Shown piece by piece: positions 21,431 through 33,700 of a stretch of DNA of 64,000 nt. The DNA lies in assembly GCA_947179155.2 (NCBI GenBank), contig OX359284.1, positions 9,674,432 through 9,738,431 of the forward strand. Direction: 5' to 3'. The position numbers and the translations under genes were made by a program. The stretch is from Hedera helix. Its lineage: Eukaryota; Streptophyta; Magnoliopsida; Apiales; Araliaceae. Within the stretch, counting starts at the first letter, position 1; every line of letters begins with the position of its first letter. Under the pieces are notes generated by a model. The model worked only from the letters and a program-made list of their open reading frames with translations, was not told the origin of the DNA and ran no database searches.

Positions 21431-24400
21431 AGAATAAAAAATTAATTATTTACCTAACTAAGTCGGTTAGGATTGAACTAGGAGAGAAAATCCTAGTTAC
21501 TATTCGGTTTGGTTAGGAAGCTAACTAGGTTAGCCTAACCAAGGAACCAAACCCTAACTAAGTTACCTAAACCCTAACTATGATCAAAGCCCAATTTATT
21601 ATAATGTTTAGTGTTATAGAGATTGAATTGACCCAATCTTGATTTCATTATTTGTTTAGGACAAAAATGGTGAAGATTATGTTAGTTGGCCCAATCTAAT
21701 TTAATTGTAGGCTTAATGGAAGTGTAGAGAAGTCCAATGATGGAAATTAGAACAAAGCCCAATAAATTATTTATTTGAGCCCAAACCATAAGGAATAAAG
21801 TGGGTTAAGTGGTGTGTGTGTGTGTGTGTGTGTGCACATATATATATATATATATATATAAATTATTTGATTAAAGGAAAAGGGGAAAAGAAGGATTTTT
21901 GGAGCTTTGTGGTTCGTAAATTTCGGCAGCTTGTAAGAGCATTTGGGGGAGTCTTTTACCTTCCCTTGGAAGCTAAGTGTGCTTGGGTAGAAGCATAGGA
22001 GAGATGGGACAAGTTGGTGAGTGTAAGGAGGACTTGAAAGGCTAGGGTTTAACCTTAAACCCTAGGTTAGTCTAGTATATAGTTTAAGTTGGTGGTGATA
22101 TGTAGATATAAAATTTATATGTATATATCCAACTAATGAATATCCAAGATTAGGTGTTAGTACTTTAACCGTAGGTTTTATGGAGGGTTAAGTCTTGACT
22201 ATACTAGAGTTAAATGTGGAGATTTATATATATAATATCTATATGTATAATTTTGCAAGAGAGAGCCTTCATTAGTTAGCCCTCACCACTCACATTTCAT
22301 TCGTTCATTTCTTTGCTAAGTGTTAGAGAGAAAAATAGAGAGAAGGCTTGGAAAGCTTAAAAAGAAAAATAGAGTGAAACCCCAAGAAGAGAAAGGAGAA
22401 GGTTAGTAAGGCATAGAGGTGGATCATCCATTACTAAGTGGTTTCCTAGCTAGAAGAAGAAAAGCTCTTAAGAGGTTGAAAAATTATCTAACCCTAGTTT
22501 TGTTTAAACTTTGTTTTTATATGTGTTTTGTTGGTTGATGTGGGAGATTTATGTGCTTTGTAGTGGATCATGGTGGATCCAAGATATAAGAATGGATGTG
22601 TGTTGGAGCTATGTGTTAATATGGCTAGATTTCATGTTTTTGTTCAAAAGATTAAGATACCACAAGATGGTTGTTAAACATCAAAACCCTAGCTTTATGG
22701 GTTAATTGTTTCAATAGAAAAACCTCATATTAATGAATATTTTTAAAGATCCATATGTTTACTTTATAGATCTATTAGTTTTGAAAATAAACTAGCTTTG
22801 AAGGAATGAAAAAGAGAGCATAAATGAGCTCATAAGGATTTCTAAAATAAACTGTGTATGTTTTGTAAAACCCCTAAAAAAAGACGGTTTCTAAAGCTTT
22901 GTTGATCAAAGTGTAAACCTAGTGTTTGATCTTAGTGATCTAAGTGCTTATGATTTTAGTTGATGTCATATAAAAAATAAATGAAGAATTGTATTTTTAA
23001 AGATGGTAAAACGATTGGTATTATAACGTAAATCGTGTTTTCGAAAAATCGAACGTTTTGAAACCCTAAGTGTTTTTATAAAGGTTGAAAAGCTTGAAAG
23101 TTTGAGAATGTGTTAACACGTGAGCAAAAGAGTCTAAAGGGTGAAAAATATGGGAAATGAAGAACTTTGAAGTTCTGGTATGTTGGCGTGAGCGCCTGTT
23201 CTAGGCTAAACCCTGGCACAGGACGCCCTAGGCCCAGCTTTTGGTTTATGTAGACCTAGCGCGGGTTGCGCCACTTTAGGTTAAAACTTAGTGCGGGGCA
23301 CGCCGTGTGGGGTTAACTAACTAGTTCGGGTTAGGTCAAGCTGGGTAGGGTCAGGTTCGGGTTGAGTCGGGTCAAATGTCGGGCCGGGTCGGATCAGTCG
23401 TGTTTATCTGATCGAGTCAAATGGGTCGAATTGAACCTGGTCGGGTTTTTAAAATAAAAGTTTATTTTTAAACCTCGAATTTAGATTTATAGAAGTTATA
23501 GAATGTCTGAAATATTAAAGGATATATAAAAATGATTAAGATGTTTAAACATTATAAATGGTCCAAATTATTAAATGACATACAACGTCAAAGATGCGTT
23601 TAAGTTTGGTTACCAATATGTGGGTCTATATTTGACTAATTAGAAGAATGACTTATTAATAATGTAGGTCGAACGAGAAAGGATAAGCTAAGGCTAGCTT
23701 TAGATGATGAACAAGACAAGTATTCTATCCAAACTTATTCTTAAAGTTCTTTATTATAATTGTATGCCATGATCACACCTAAGTGCATTTATTAGATTGT
23801 TTATTTTATGAGCTGCATGAGCTTATAGTTCCATTATTGCATGAACTGTATTTTTTTAAATGAAAGTCTATAGCATATTGTTTAGGCTAGACAAGTTATT
23901 AACGCATGATGTTGAATTCATAAATTCTTGAAAGCTTATCCGAACCAAATAGTTGGTGCAGACTCTATAATGAGACTTAGAGACGAACAACCCTCATAGA
24001 AGGGGAAACTTTATTTCGGGAAATTAATTTCTAGCACTATATTTGAGTGTTATGCATAACAAAGGGTATAATAGGTTGATCCCTTTAAGTACTTTCAAAG
24101 AGTGTAATTTAGTTTTTATGATTAACCTACACTCTTGAGGTATTCAGTGCTTTACTGATAATCCCTCAAGAAGTTTAGGGTCCTTAGTGACCTCTCCGCA
24201 TGAAAAAAATTCAACACAAATTCTTACTAATGGAATATTTATTATTTATAATTCTTCACAATTATTGTTCAATTGTTGAAGCTTGTATGCAAAGACTATT
24301 CTTGATTCATATCGTATTGATAAACTATTTTAAAACACGCTAAGCATTGTAGTTGCTGCTCACCCTTGCTTTAACAAAACATTTTCAGCTAAGCATGAGT

Positions 24401-24540
24401 CTTCGAAAGGAACCAAGAAGGCCAAGAGTAAAGGAAAAGCTAAGGAGTAGCGTAGTTTGTATTTCATTTAGTTTACTTATGTCGTAAACTTTTTGGAATA
24501 TTATGTTTTGTAATAACTAGAAAAATTACGAACTTAATTT
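21431..24540 (+). repeat. Tekay-like LTR remnant with GGGTCGGGT-type core
   Basis: No termini seen. Identified by LTR architecture shared with 4744-8530: AGCCCAA words in the 5' part (21588, 21760-21785), a GAGAG leader (22325-22400), a GC-rich core (23180-23445), a donor-like AAGACAAGTATTC near 23715, an acceptor-like block with CACGCTAAGC...GCTGCTCACCCTTGC (24336-24369) and TTTTCAG (ending 24388), then a short Lys-rich frame (GTKKAKSKGKAKE and stop at 24448). A (TG)n(TA)n run is at 21811-21860. The 5' limit is uncertain. Confidence 0.55.
21811..21860. repeat. (GT)n(AT)n compound microsatellite
   Basis: About 24 bases of GT followed after CACA by about 20 bases of AT. Confidence 0.95.
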
Positions 24541-26593
24541 TTTTTTTACTTATTTATATTCATGAGAAAATATAATGTATGAAGTATATGTGTATGTGTT
24601 TATGTTGTATGATGAGATGTAGTAAGTTCGTTAATTAAATTTATTTGAATTAACTAAAGAAGGAAATGAATGCAAGAAAAACTTATGTGATGAAAACACA
24701 AAGCTTAAATGTTGGCCTTGTATGACAAATAAGAAGATATATAGTAAACAAGTGAAATTACTTATATGATTAATGAGAATGAATAAATAAATGAATTATT
24801 AAATATAACTCAATGCGAGAATAATTGCATGTGTATGGGTAATTATATTATAAACTCAAGTTGATGATAAAAGATGTTTAATGAATTTAATTTAATCAAG
24901 TCAAAGTATTTGTATTAATGTGTATTAAGATTATATTAAAATAAGCCCAAGAATTAGTAAATGTTAGTGTTTTGTAAACTAACACAATTTAGTAGCCAAA
25001 TTGACTTTGAAATAGTAAGTCTAATTGGATTATGTAATAAACTCAATGGATTAATTAATTAAAGTCCAAATAAATTAAACTAGTAGCCAAGTCCATTTAA
25101 TATTAAGTTTAGTATGAGTTATTAGGAATGACCCAATGTGGTTATGTTTTATAACTTGTAGTCCATGCAAGGATACTTGTAAGAATTATTGTGTAGTCCA
25201 AGTGAATCAATGAGGGAGCCCAAACAAAATTAATCTAGGAGCCCGCATTTAATTTGTTTAAATAACCCAAGGTGGAGCCCAATATCATAGTCAAAAGGTT
25301 AGTCAATATATATATATAAGATAAAAAGAAAAGAAAAAATAGAAAAGAAAAAGGCCAAATGGCCGGTTGGTGTAGGGCCTTAATGGAGTGTTGTAGTAGC
25401 TTTGTGGTTGAGTGAAAATTACTCCATTGATTGCTTGTTTTAACTTTTGATGGATGCCATTCATATTGGTCATTCATGATGGTCAATCAAGCTAGTCATT
25501 CATGAGAATAGTAGGCATGATTTAGAGAGTTAATTGACTAACATTAGATGATTAAGGAAGTTAAGTGAGCTTACCTAAGTTCTATATATAGAGAAGAGAA
25601 AAAGAGCTAGCAAATGTTGGTTATTTGCTAGCTAGTTCAAGTGTTCTAGTGAGAGAAGCTCTAGAGAAAAATAAGAGTTACCTTATGAGATGTGAGTTTG
25701 AGAGCTAAATTACTAAAGGTGTTAGTCATTTTTGGGTAGATCAAGAAGATCAAGAATGAGTTCCAACCATTTCTAAGAAGAAGATTTTCATAGAAGGTTT
25801 AAAAGTTTCTCAAACTTTAGTTTTATTTTCGCTTTATATGAGTTTTAGTAATCTTGGTCATGGAATGATCTATGTGAAGAAGATCTATGGTTAGATATGC
25901 GTTCTAACATGGATGGTATGTAAAATGATGGAAGAAAATGTCATATGATCATATTTAGTTTTAAAACCTTAGTTGGATGTCTAGGTTGATTATGTGTGGC
26001 TTATGATATATAAGTTATTTATGTGATTTTTGCATCTTGTATGCTAGATGGGTTAGTTTTGATCATAACAAAATTTGAATCGTCAAAAACGAAGAAGTTA
26101 TGAGATTATTGGTACAAAAAGGTCATTTGGAAACCCTAGATGGTTGAAATTGTTTTTTGTTATCAAAAATGGTTTTTGAAAGTTATTTGATTCTTGAAAA
26201 TTTAAAGAATACGAAGTTATTAAGAACCTAACAAATCAGATTTGAGATCATTTGATCATGTATTGCATGTTTTATGAAAGATTGAACCAAAGAAATCAAG
26301 TTGAAAAAATTTAAGGTTTGGACAAAAATGAACTACCGCCACAACGGTAGGTTTGACCGTCGCAACGGTGAAACCTTCTGCGAGTCACCGCCGCAACAGT
26401 GGTCATCACCGCAACGGTGGTCATCACCGCCGCAACGGTTGACTGGTCCTTCTAAAAAAAATGAACTTTTATTTAACCGGGTCGGGTCGGGCCATAGAAA
26501 ACGGGACGAATCTTTTGAATAGTACATGGATCAAAAAATGTGATTTAATAAATTAATAATATTAGACAAAATTTAAATAATTTAAATATTATT
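24541..26593 (+). repeat. LTR remnant, 5' part, with CCGCAACGGT core
   Basis: AGCCCAA-type words between 24940 and 25285, a TATA-like CTATATATAGAG (25581-25592), a GAGAG leader (25595-25700) and a GC-rich core of CCGCAACGGT units (26334-26441) repeat the architecture of the other Tekay-like LTRs. At 26593 it is cut by the start of a minus-strand LTR; the donor/acceptor part is absent, so the remaining 3' part should lie beyond the nested block, outside the window. 5' limit unclear. Confidence 0.5.
26334..26441. repeat. Short GC-rich minisatellite, CCGCAACGGT units
   Basis: Five or more units of CCGCAACGGT or variants, partly in an 18-21 base period with the spacer GGTCATCA. Found only in this LTR. 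Confidence 0.8.
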
Positions 26594-27313
26594 TGTAACG
26601 ACCCCGAAATTCGACAAACCTTATTACCTTAAATTTCATATTTATAATACATTCTCTTCCTAACGTCCAAATTTCGGTCCGTTAATAAATCTTTAATCAC
26701 CTTAATTAATCCATTCATTGACTTTACATCATCAATTATCGAATTTTCGGTATAATTTTTTTTCAATCATTGTATTAAAATATTTTGGCGTTTAAAAAAA
26801 AACTTAGTATCTCAATCTAATCCATGGATTGCAACCTTTACTTTTTCTTTAACTTCATGATAAGTATTCTTGAATAATTAAAATACATAACTAAACCTTA
26901 TTTATCCGATCAGAATTCGACATATATATAACTCATAAATTATAACCACTCATTTCACTAATTTAACCATATCCAGTTTTTATATACAAAAAAAATATAT
27001 ACAGCAATTACAATTGCAACTTTCCTTGATGTCACACATAATCTCTAGTCATGATTTAATACTTCTGAAGTTTCATTTTTACCTGCAAAATTTATGTTAT
27101 GCAAGAATGAGCACTAGGGCTCAGCAAGTTCAACAGGGTGCACATAACATATAACATAACATGCTCTGTGTGTGTCATACATCATGTGTTGTGCTTCTAC
27201 TAAAGCAATATAACTCACGTGCATCATATCTATTTTCAATTAACAATTACCAAAAGAAAATATTGAATAACTTCACATATAGTCACATATTTGTACCGAA
27301 GGCACATAGCAGT
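26594..27313 (-). repeat. Minus-strand Tekay-like LTR, first segment before the Tat insertion
   Basis: Starts TGTAACGACCCCGAAATTCGAC in plus orientation like the solo LTR at 13495 and carries the inverted acceptor-like block (CTGCAAAA at 27083, GCAAGAATGAGC at 27101, GCTCAGCAAG at 27119). It continues after the Tat element at 40671. Confidence 0.8.
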
Positions 27314-29367
27314 TGTAGACACCCAAATTTTGCGTTTCTATACTAACCTGGGCAGGAAGGCAAAATCATCATTTCACGTGGACTGTGAAAGGGAATGATG
27401 GATTTCAGCACGGTCATGACAAGCAAACACGAAAATGAATCGACATCGAATTGCGCGATCTAGGGATACGAAGTAATCCAGACAAACCGAAACAATCCAT
27501 ACATCCTACCAACAGTCCCCAGATTGCGAGATACAAATAATATAGTGAAAATGATGATTTAAGATTGCGTGACACGAGAATCGAGAAAAGAAAATCGGGC
27601 GGCCGTAGATGCATCTGCGGCCAACGACAATTTGTCATTTTCGTGGCTCGAGGAAACACACGGTAGCCGAGGCGTCGGCCAGCCGCAAATGCACCTGCGG
27701 CTGCTCCCAGACAACTATACAATGACCATTGGTTCAGCCGAGAGAAAAAAGAGAAGAAAAATATAGGAAAATCTAGAGAGAGAAGGCGAGATATAGAGAG
27801 AGAAACCCACGGGTTGGGCCAAAAAAGGAGGGTTTATCTCCTTGTAGCTTCCATATTTATCCCATCTTATGTTATACACTTGGTTGTGAGGTATAAAGCG
27901 ATTTTTTGAAGTATTGCAAGGTGAAAAAGGGCGTTTCTTGAAGTTTTATCTTATATTCTTCTTGTGATTTCTTGTGGTTGGATTGCTTGGATGTAGTATC
28001 TTTGTTATATTAGTGATGATCCAAGGATTAGGGATGATTATTGAGGGTTCCATCGGAACGAAATTCCCTCCTAATGTCCCGATGATATCCGGGTGGTGAT
28101 ATATAGTTCATTGTGTTAATGTGTAGTTCATAGTGTTTAATTTGCGATTTTAGGTTATTGTGGTATAGTAGTAAATCTAGTGTTATTGAGTTTTCCCTTG
28201 TATGGTTGTGTGGTGATTTTGGGATTTGTGAGCCTAGGAATGAGATCCTTGTGATCAAATTCTGAAAATGGACAATTTGGTACATGTAGTCACGACGATG
28301 GGCCCTTTATTGTACATATGTAAATTTCGGGCCTTAAAATGATATCTATATCGAAAATCGGGTTAAGGCCCCGTAATAGTGAAATATGTGATTGTGGGTG
28401 TTTAGGGTTATTTGGATGGCTCACATGCCCATGAATAGCCCCGACACATTTTTGTGAATGCTTGATTTGATTTGCGACATTGAAAGCGGTTTCAAAAGCA
28501 AAACGAGAAAGATTTTCTGAAAGTAAATCAAATTAAGGTATTAGGATCACAAGGCTAAAAAATCGAGAGTTTTAATGAACGTCGATTCCTATTTAACGAA
28601 AAGGCTGCAAACATTTTTTTAATATATCATAAGAAATTGATTTTGTAAAAATAGATAAACATCTTTTTATTAAACTTTGGTGCATAGGGTTAAAGAGCTC
28701 CTAGAAGTTGCCTTCATTTTATTTTACTTTACTGTCAAAAGGCAATGTATAGTCTCCATTCCTATTTGACGAAAGTTGAAAAAACCCTTATTTTCTAAAA
28801 CGACATCTAATAAAAAATATCATCGCTTTCAAAACTAAAATCTATATCTATTAAAAAGCAAAGCCTTTGCGTATGGGTCAAAAGACGTTCTAAAACACTT
28901 TCCAGATAAAACATGTTTTCTATAGGAAAAATCAAAGCGGCTCTTTTATGCAAAATTCACCACAACATTAATTTAAGCACACACGCACATACAGACACAT
29001 TTTAAGATTTTAAAAGGATAGGAAAACATCAAAATTGCAATAACCGTGTTTTCACGGAAGTCGGGGGGTGCCTAACACCTTCCCCTCGCTTAAGCAAACC
29101 CCCGAACTCTATGAATCTCGGTTCGCAGACCAATTAATTAGGAGTCACATATGAGTCATTACGATTACGAAAACTAAAAATCGGATGAGTTGGTACATCC
29201 ATTTCAAATATACCAACTAGCGACTCTGGTCAATGGGCTCATCATAAAATCGATCTTTCAAATCTCGTCAACACTTGTGCCGATCTTTTCCAAAAATCAC
29301 ATCGTAATCAAAAGGCTAAAATTGAAAAGGGTAATTAAAAAAGGAGACTATTTTCCCGGCGTTAACA
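27314..29367 (+). repeat. 5' LTR of the Tat element
   Basis: Starts TGTAGACACCCAAATTTTGC, ends CCCGGCGTTAACA just before the primer site; 2054 bases. A GC-rich core (27598-27712) holds GATGCATCTGCGGCC and GCCGCAAATGCACCTGCGGC. CAACTATACAATG and then GAGAGAAAAAAG at 27711-27748 mark a likely promoter and leader. Confidence 0.9.
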
Positions 29368-29369
29368 GC

Positions 29370-29387
29370 TGGTGTCTCTGCTGGGGA
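29370..29387 (+). other. Primer-binding site of the Tat element
   Basis: TGGTGTCTCTGCTGGGGA starts three bases after the LTR end. It has the TGG...GGGGA form of Tat primer sites. A related but shorter motif occurs inside the LTR near 29215. Confidence 0.75.
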
Positions 29388-30166
29388 CCTTAGAGGGCTT
29401 AAGCCGCATTCAAATCTTGATGCTTTCCTATCCTTTAAAAAATCTGAAAATGTGTGGTTACGTTATTTGGATTGATTTACCTTTTGTACGTGTATGAATG
29501 AATGTGCGAGTTTTGTGACTGCGTTATCTTTTCAAGGCTTTATGTTATTGTCATCATATGCATGCGGTGAGGTACAATGAATGTATAATGAATGTATGAT
29601 TGAGCAGTTCCTCCTCCTGAGGCAAACCCGTTGGATGTGGATTACTGGACTCAAAGGGGCGCTCCCCAACGAGGCTTAGGAAAAGCATCCACTCAGATCC
29701 AATCTAATTGAAAGACCGGATTTATTCCCGTCTAGTATGTTGCGAAGATATAGGAACCTTCATGCCGAACAGCCCGCGAGAGTAACTTAGGATAGGTCAG
29801 CCTTAGATAAACCCAACACATAGGAAGTCTCTTCATACCCTATTACGCTTTACGCACATGATGTCATGTTTAAAGTCAAACATCTTTATATATCTCCCAC
29901 CTTGTCAAAATAAAGTGCTAATATCTGTTTTACAAGGAGAGCTTGAAGAGCATCATAAATTCACATTTGCATACCTTGGTTGAAATAAAGGACCACTAAT
30001 ATTGTGTTGTAAGAAAATATTAAAAAATTAAAAAATACAGAGATATCCGCTTTAGCATACATCCGTTTGTGTCATTCCTCGAAACTAAACTCGGTTTGTT
30101 TTATTTGTAGGATTTGTTCCTCAAACCCGCCTTCGATCTCAAAAAACCCAGGATTCAACAATCGAG
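29388..30166 (+). other. Untranslated leader of the Tat element
   Basis: About 0.8 kb between primer site and gag start. No motif of known function is seen. Confidence 0.6.
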
Positions 30167-31244
30167 ATGGCTGAAAATCCTAAGCCTAACCCGCCTCCTA
30201 TATCTCGGGAAGAGTTTGAGGCCGTAAAAAATCAAATGGCTGAGATAACCATGTTACTAAAGGAGCATTTCAAGTTAAAATCGTGGCTGCAACCCGAGGA
30301 TCCACTGGGGCCATCATCATAGGGGAAAGACACGACCCAAGAAACTCCTAAAATCGAGCAGTCAAAGGAAGTTATTGTTATTCCCGAAGACAAAGGTACA
30401 AGTAATTTTAGCAAAAAGATAAAATAGATGGAAGAGGCCATCAGGATCATGAAGGGGATTGGATCGTACGCCAGTGTCAATTATTCTGACTTGTGTGTTT
30501 TTCTGGGAATTAGATACCCCAAAAAGTTTAAAATCCCAGAGTTTGAAAAGTACAACGAGGTAGGGGACCCCTACACTCACCTAAAGGTCTACATTGGACA
30601 GTTTGGGACGTACACCGAAGATGAATCACTGAGGATGCAGCTCTTTCAGAAAAGTCTGACGGGAGAGGCTAAGATTTGGTATGCCAGGCTGGACAATACA
30701 AAAATTCACAACTGGGAGGAGTTGGCTCACACCTTCCTGACCCAATACAGCTTCTAGTCGCAAATGGCCCCTGATCGATACCAAATGACGAAAATTAAGA
30801 AGCAGCCAGGGATTCCTTTAGAGATTATGCCCAGTGATTGAGAAGGATGGCCGCACAAGTGAACCCACCAATGAATGAGACAGAGATGGTGATGACTTTT
30901 ATAGATATCCAATAGGCTCCTTATTATGAGAGGGTAATAGCTGGAATCGGGAAACCATTTGCGAAAATGATTAAACATGGGGAAATGGCCGATCTGGAAA
31001 GATCCGAGACTTCACGGCTCTCGAAGCTGTTGCAGAACAGATTTAAAGCGGAAATTATGGCAATACTTCCCATAAGACACAGAAACGGAAGGAGGAGGAT
31101 GTATCCCTAATCCTGCAAGGATCGTCTGGGAAAGCAGAGAATAGCTTTCCTGTTCGGATGCAAAGGAGTATGCCCCTTCGACGACCAACTTTCACCAATT
31201 AAAGGCCTGAGGGGCGAAGGAGGTTTGAAAATTCCTGAGATAGA
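30167..31244 (+). pseudogene. Tat gag, N-terminal part, disrupted
   Basis: Begins at ATG 30167 (MAENPKPNPPPISREEF). A coiled-coil-like start is followed by the capsid region around 30520-30760, with KIPEFEKYNEVGDPYTHL and AKIWYARL, which is typical plant retrotransposon gag. In-frame stops occur near 30320, 30427 and 30757, and at least one frameshift lies before 31245. Relics of an open Gag frame; no functional product is expected. Confidence 0.8.
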
Positions 31245-33269
31245 GAATTCACCTCGTTGGGGGATCCCTTAGACCAAATCTTGGCTGTGTTAATAACCCA
31301 GAAGAAGATTACTGAGCTGGCACCACCGACTGACCCTAAGGGGAAGAGGTATGATCCGTGTAAGAAATGTGCCTATCATTCGGGGTCCCCGGGGCACGAC
31401 ACTCAGGAATGCTGGACATTGAAGCATAAGATACAAAATATGATTGATAGTGGAGAAATTATGGTAGAGCAGCTGGAATCACAAAACGTCAAGGTCAACC
31501 CTCTGCCCGAGCATAATGGGGGAGGTGTCAACGTAATTAAAACCAGCAAGGCAGAAGGGCCTTTGAAACTGAGATACGTAAGAAGAATCGACGAAGTGGT
31601 TTGTATGGCCAATGTCCAGGAGAGCATGCAAAGTGAACCACTTAAATTAGTTGGGGTGAGCAAAGGTACCAAAGGGGCACCTATCCAGTTGTCAGGTCCG
31701 AGACCCCTCATTATAGCAGCCAGGTCGCAAATGCCAATTACAAGTTTGAAAGTTGTTCCATGGAGTTACGGGGGAAAGCCAGAGGAAATGGCCAGTTGTG
31801 CGTCAGTTACCTCCAAGGGAAATCCTTTGTATCTGCCGAGGCGAGTCCGTGAGGGCATGGAAAAAGAATGCGGGAGGATCTCAGAGGAGAAGGCCTTGAA
31901 ATTCTTTAAGAAAATGAATCACAACGAAGCGAGGGTGGTTAAGGTGCTGGAGGAGCAACCGCCCCTGACGTCGATCCTAGATTTGGTATTGTCGTCCAAT
32001 GATCACCATCAAATATTGAGCAAGGTCTTGGAGGAGGCTCACATCCCTAAGACAATCAACACGGAAAGATTCAACCATTTGGTGGGCCATTTATTAGACA
32101 ACAATGTGATATCATTCACCAATGACGACATCCCCGAGGAAGGGAGAGGGCACCGAAGGTCGTTGCACATTGCGGTCGTCTCCTCGGGGTATGTAATGAA
32201 CGGAGTACTAATTGATGGTGGATCGACTCTGAACATTTGCCCATACAGTTCCCTGGAAAAAATGAAGATCAACCCCAAGCGCCTGTGGGCCAGCCAAGTG
32301 GTGGTTCGAGCTTTCGATGGATCTCAAAAGGACACTGTGGGAGAAATAGAATTACCGGCTGAGATTGGGCCCTATACCATCTATATTTCTTTCCAAGTTT
32401 TGGATATTGCTGCAAGTTATAACATGCTGCTGGGAAGACCCTGGATACACATGGCAGGGGCAGTCCCCTCCACACTGCATCAACAAAGCAAATTCATCAT
32501 TGACAGAAACTTAGTGACGATTGCTGTAGAGCCCGACTATCCGCTTCACTCTATGAAAGGCATGCCAGTGATCAATCTAGACGAGTCAGTCGAACCGGTC
32601 AGCTATTAAGCATTCGAAATCAATACCCCTCAATATCGACATCTGGGGGCTCCAACTTTGAAGCCTAAAATATCTCCGGAGCTCACATTTGTCGCTCGGG
32701 AAATGATGGCAATGAAATTCCAGCCAGGGCAAGGATTGGGAAAGAATGGTCAGGGGATCACCGAGCCCATTCAGATGCCAACACAGTTAGGCAAAGCAGG
32801 GCTAGGATATTATGGAGGCATACGGCGGAAGAACCCATACAAGAAGATGCCCACTCGGCTAGCTAGAATCCCAATTGCAGGAACCAACAAAGAACATTCC
32901 CTGAAGATAGTCAAGCCTGCGTCTGAAGTAGAAAGTGAAGTAGAGGCTCCCCCAGCCAAAGAATTGGCCAAGCGGGAGGAATTCTTGCAAGAGATCATGT
33001 AACAGTTTGAGAGAAAGTGCCATCTCCTGGGATAGTCGGCGCACAATGAGAAGGGGAGGAAGAAACTGTTAGAAGGCGAGTAGATCATGCCTTTCATCAA
33101 TTGGGCTGGATTAGCAGTTCCCAAAGGAAGTATGAATAAAAGTCAAGACCAAGTTGCTGCTATCATTGAGGAGATTCCCGATGCAGAGGCCCCTTCCATC
33201 ACTCACTTTAAAACCGAATTGATCACCACAAATTGGACCGTGCAACCGGTGATATCCAGAAAAGGGTAA
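31245..33269 (+). pseudogene. Tat gag C-terminus, protease and G-patch region, four nonsense changes
   Basis: One reading frame, open from 31245 to 32606, then interrupted by TAA 32607, TAA 33000 and two later stops. Motifs in order: a cysteine-histidine knuckle variant C-x2-C-x8-H-x4-C (CKKC...GHDTQEC, about 31359-31412); the aspartic protease motif DGGS at 32214, the form usual for Tat rather than DSGA, with LLGRPWIH about 70 residues later; and a glycine-rich G-patch, QGLGKNGQG near 32728 and GLGYYGG near 32800, seen in several Tat families. The open first 450 codons show decay is recent. The G-patch is an RNA-binding or helicase-contact motif in host proteins; its role here is unknown. 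Confidence 0.8.
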
Positions 33270-33700
33270 ATCCAGGAGTGGCAGGGAATCCCGTCCAATA
33301 GGGGGATTAAGGGGTTTTTAAGATGGTGTTTTGTTTTATATACCTGCACATCTATGTCATATTTTTGTCATGTTATTGAAAAAGAGATTCATGTACTGAA
33401 ATCTTTATATATATGACAAATATTTTTGTTTTATGTCAGGTATTCCGATTGGAATTATTCTAGTCTAACAAACGATTTTCCAAATTTGAAAGACGATTAC
33501 GATTTTGATATAGAACTGGATTTCGATTTGATGGAAATTGAGTAGGACGAGACAGGTAATGACGACACTCCTGACGAAATCAGAGAATGGGTCGAGGATA
33601 AACCCAAACCCAACCTCGATCAAACCATCACCATCAACATAGGAACCCTTGAAAACCCTAAAGAGCTAAAAATAGGGGCAGACCGACCCCCAACCAGAAA
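33270..33700 (+). other. Spacer between gag-pro and pol
   Basis: AT-rich at first (33310-33480), then an acidic frame (DLMEIE and DDTPDEI around 33510-33580). Acidic linkers between protease and RT occur in Tat elements. Stops and a frame change prevent a confident call. Confidence 0.4.

Noticed and set aside
22030..22075. Telomere-like AAACCCTA words
   Set aside because: Only a few scattered copies, not a tandem array; such words are common in plant promoters and LTRs.
27314..27320. Perfect 5-bp target duplication for the Tat element
   Set aside because: Flanks are GCAGT and ATAGT; only the last three bases agree, so the insertion site is argued from homologous empty sites instead.
30428..30757. 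Separate host gene for a gag-like protein
   Set aside because: Same frame as the disrupted Tat gag that starts at 30167 and inside the Tat element; not domesticated.
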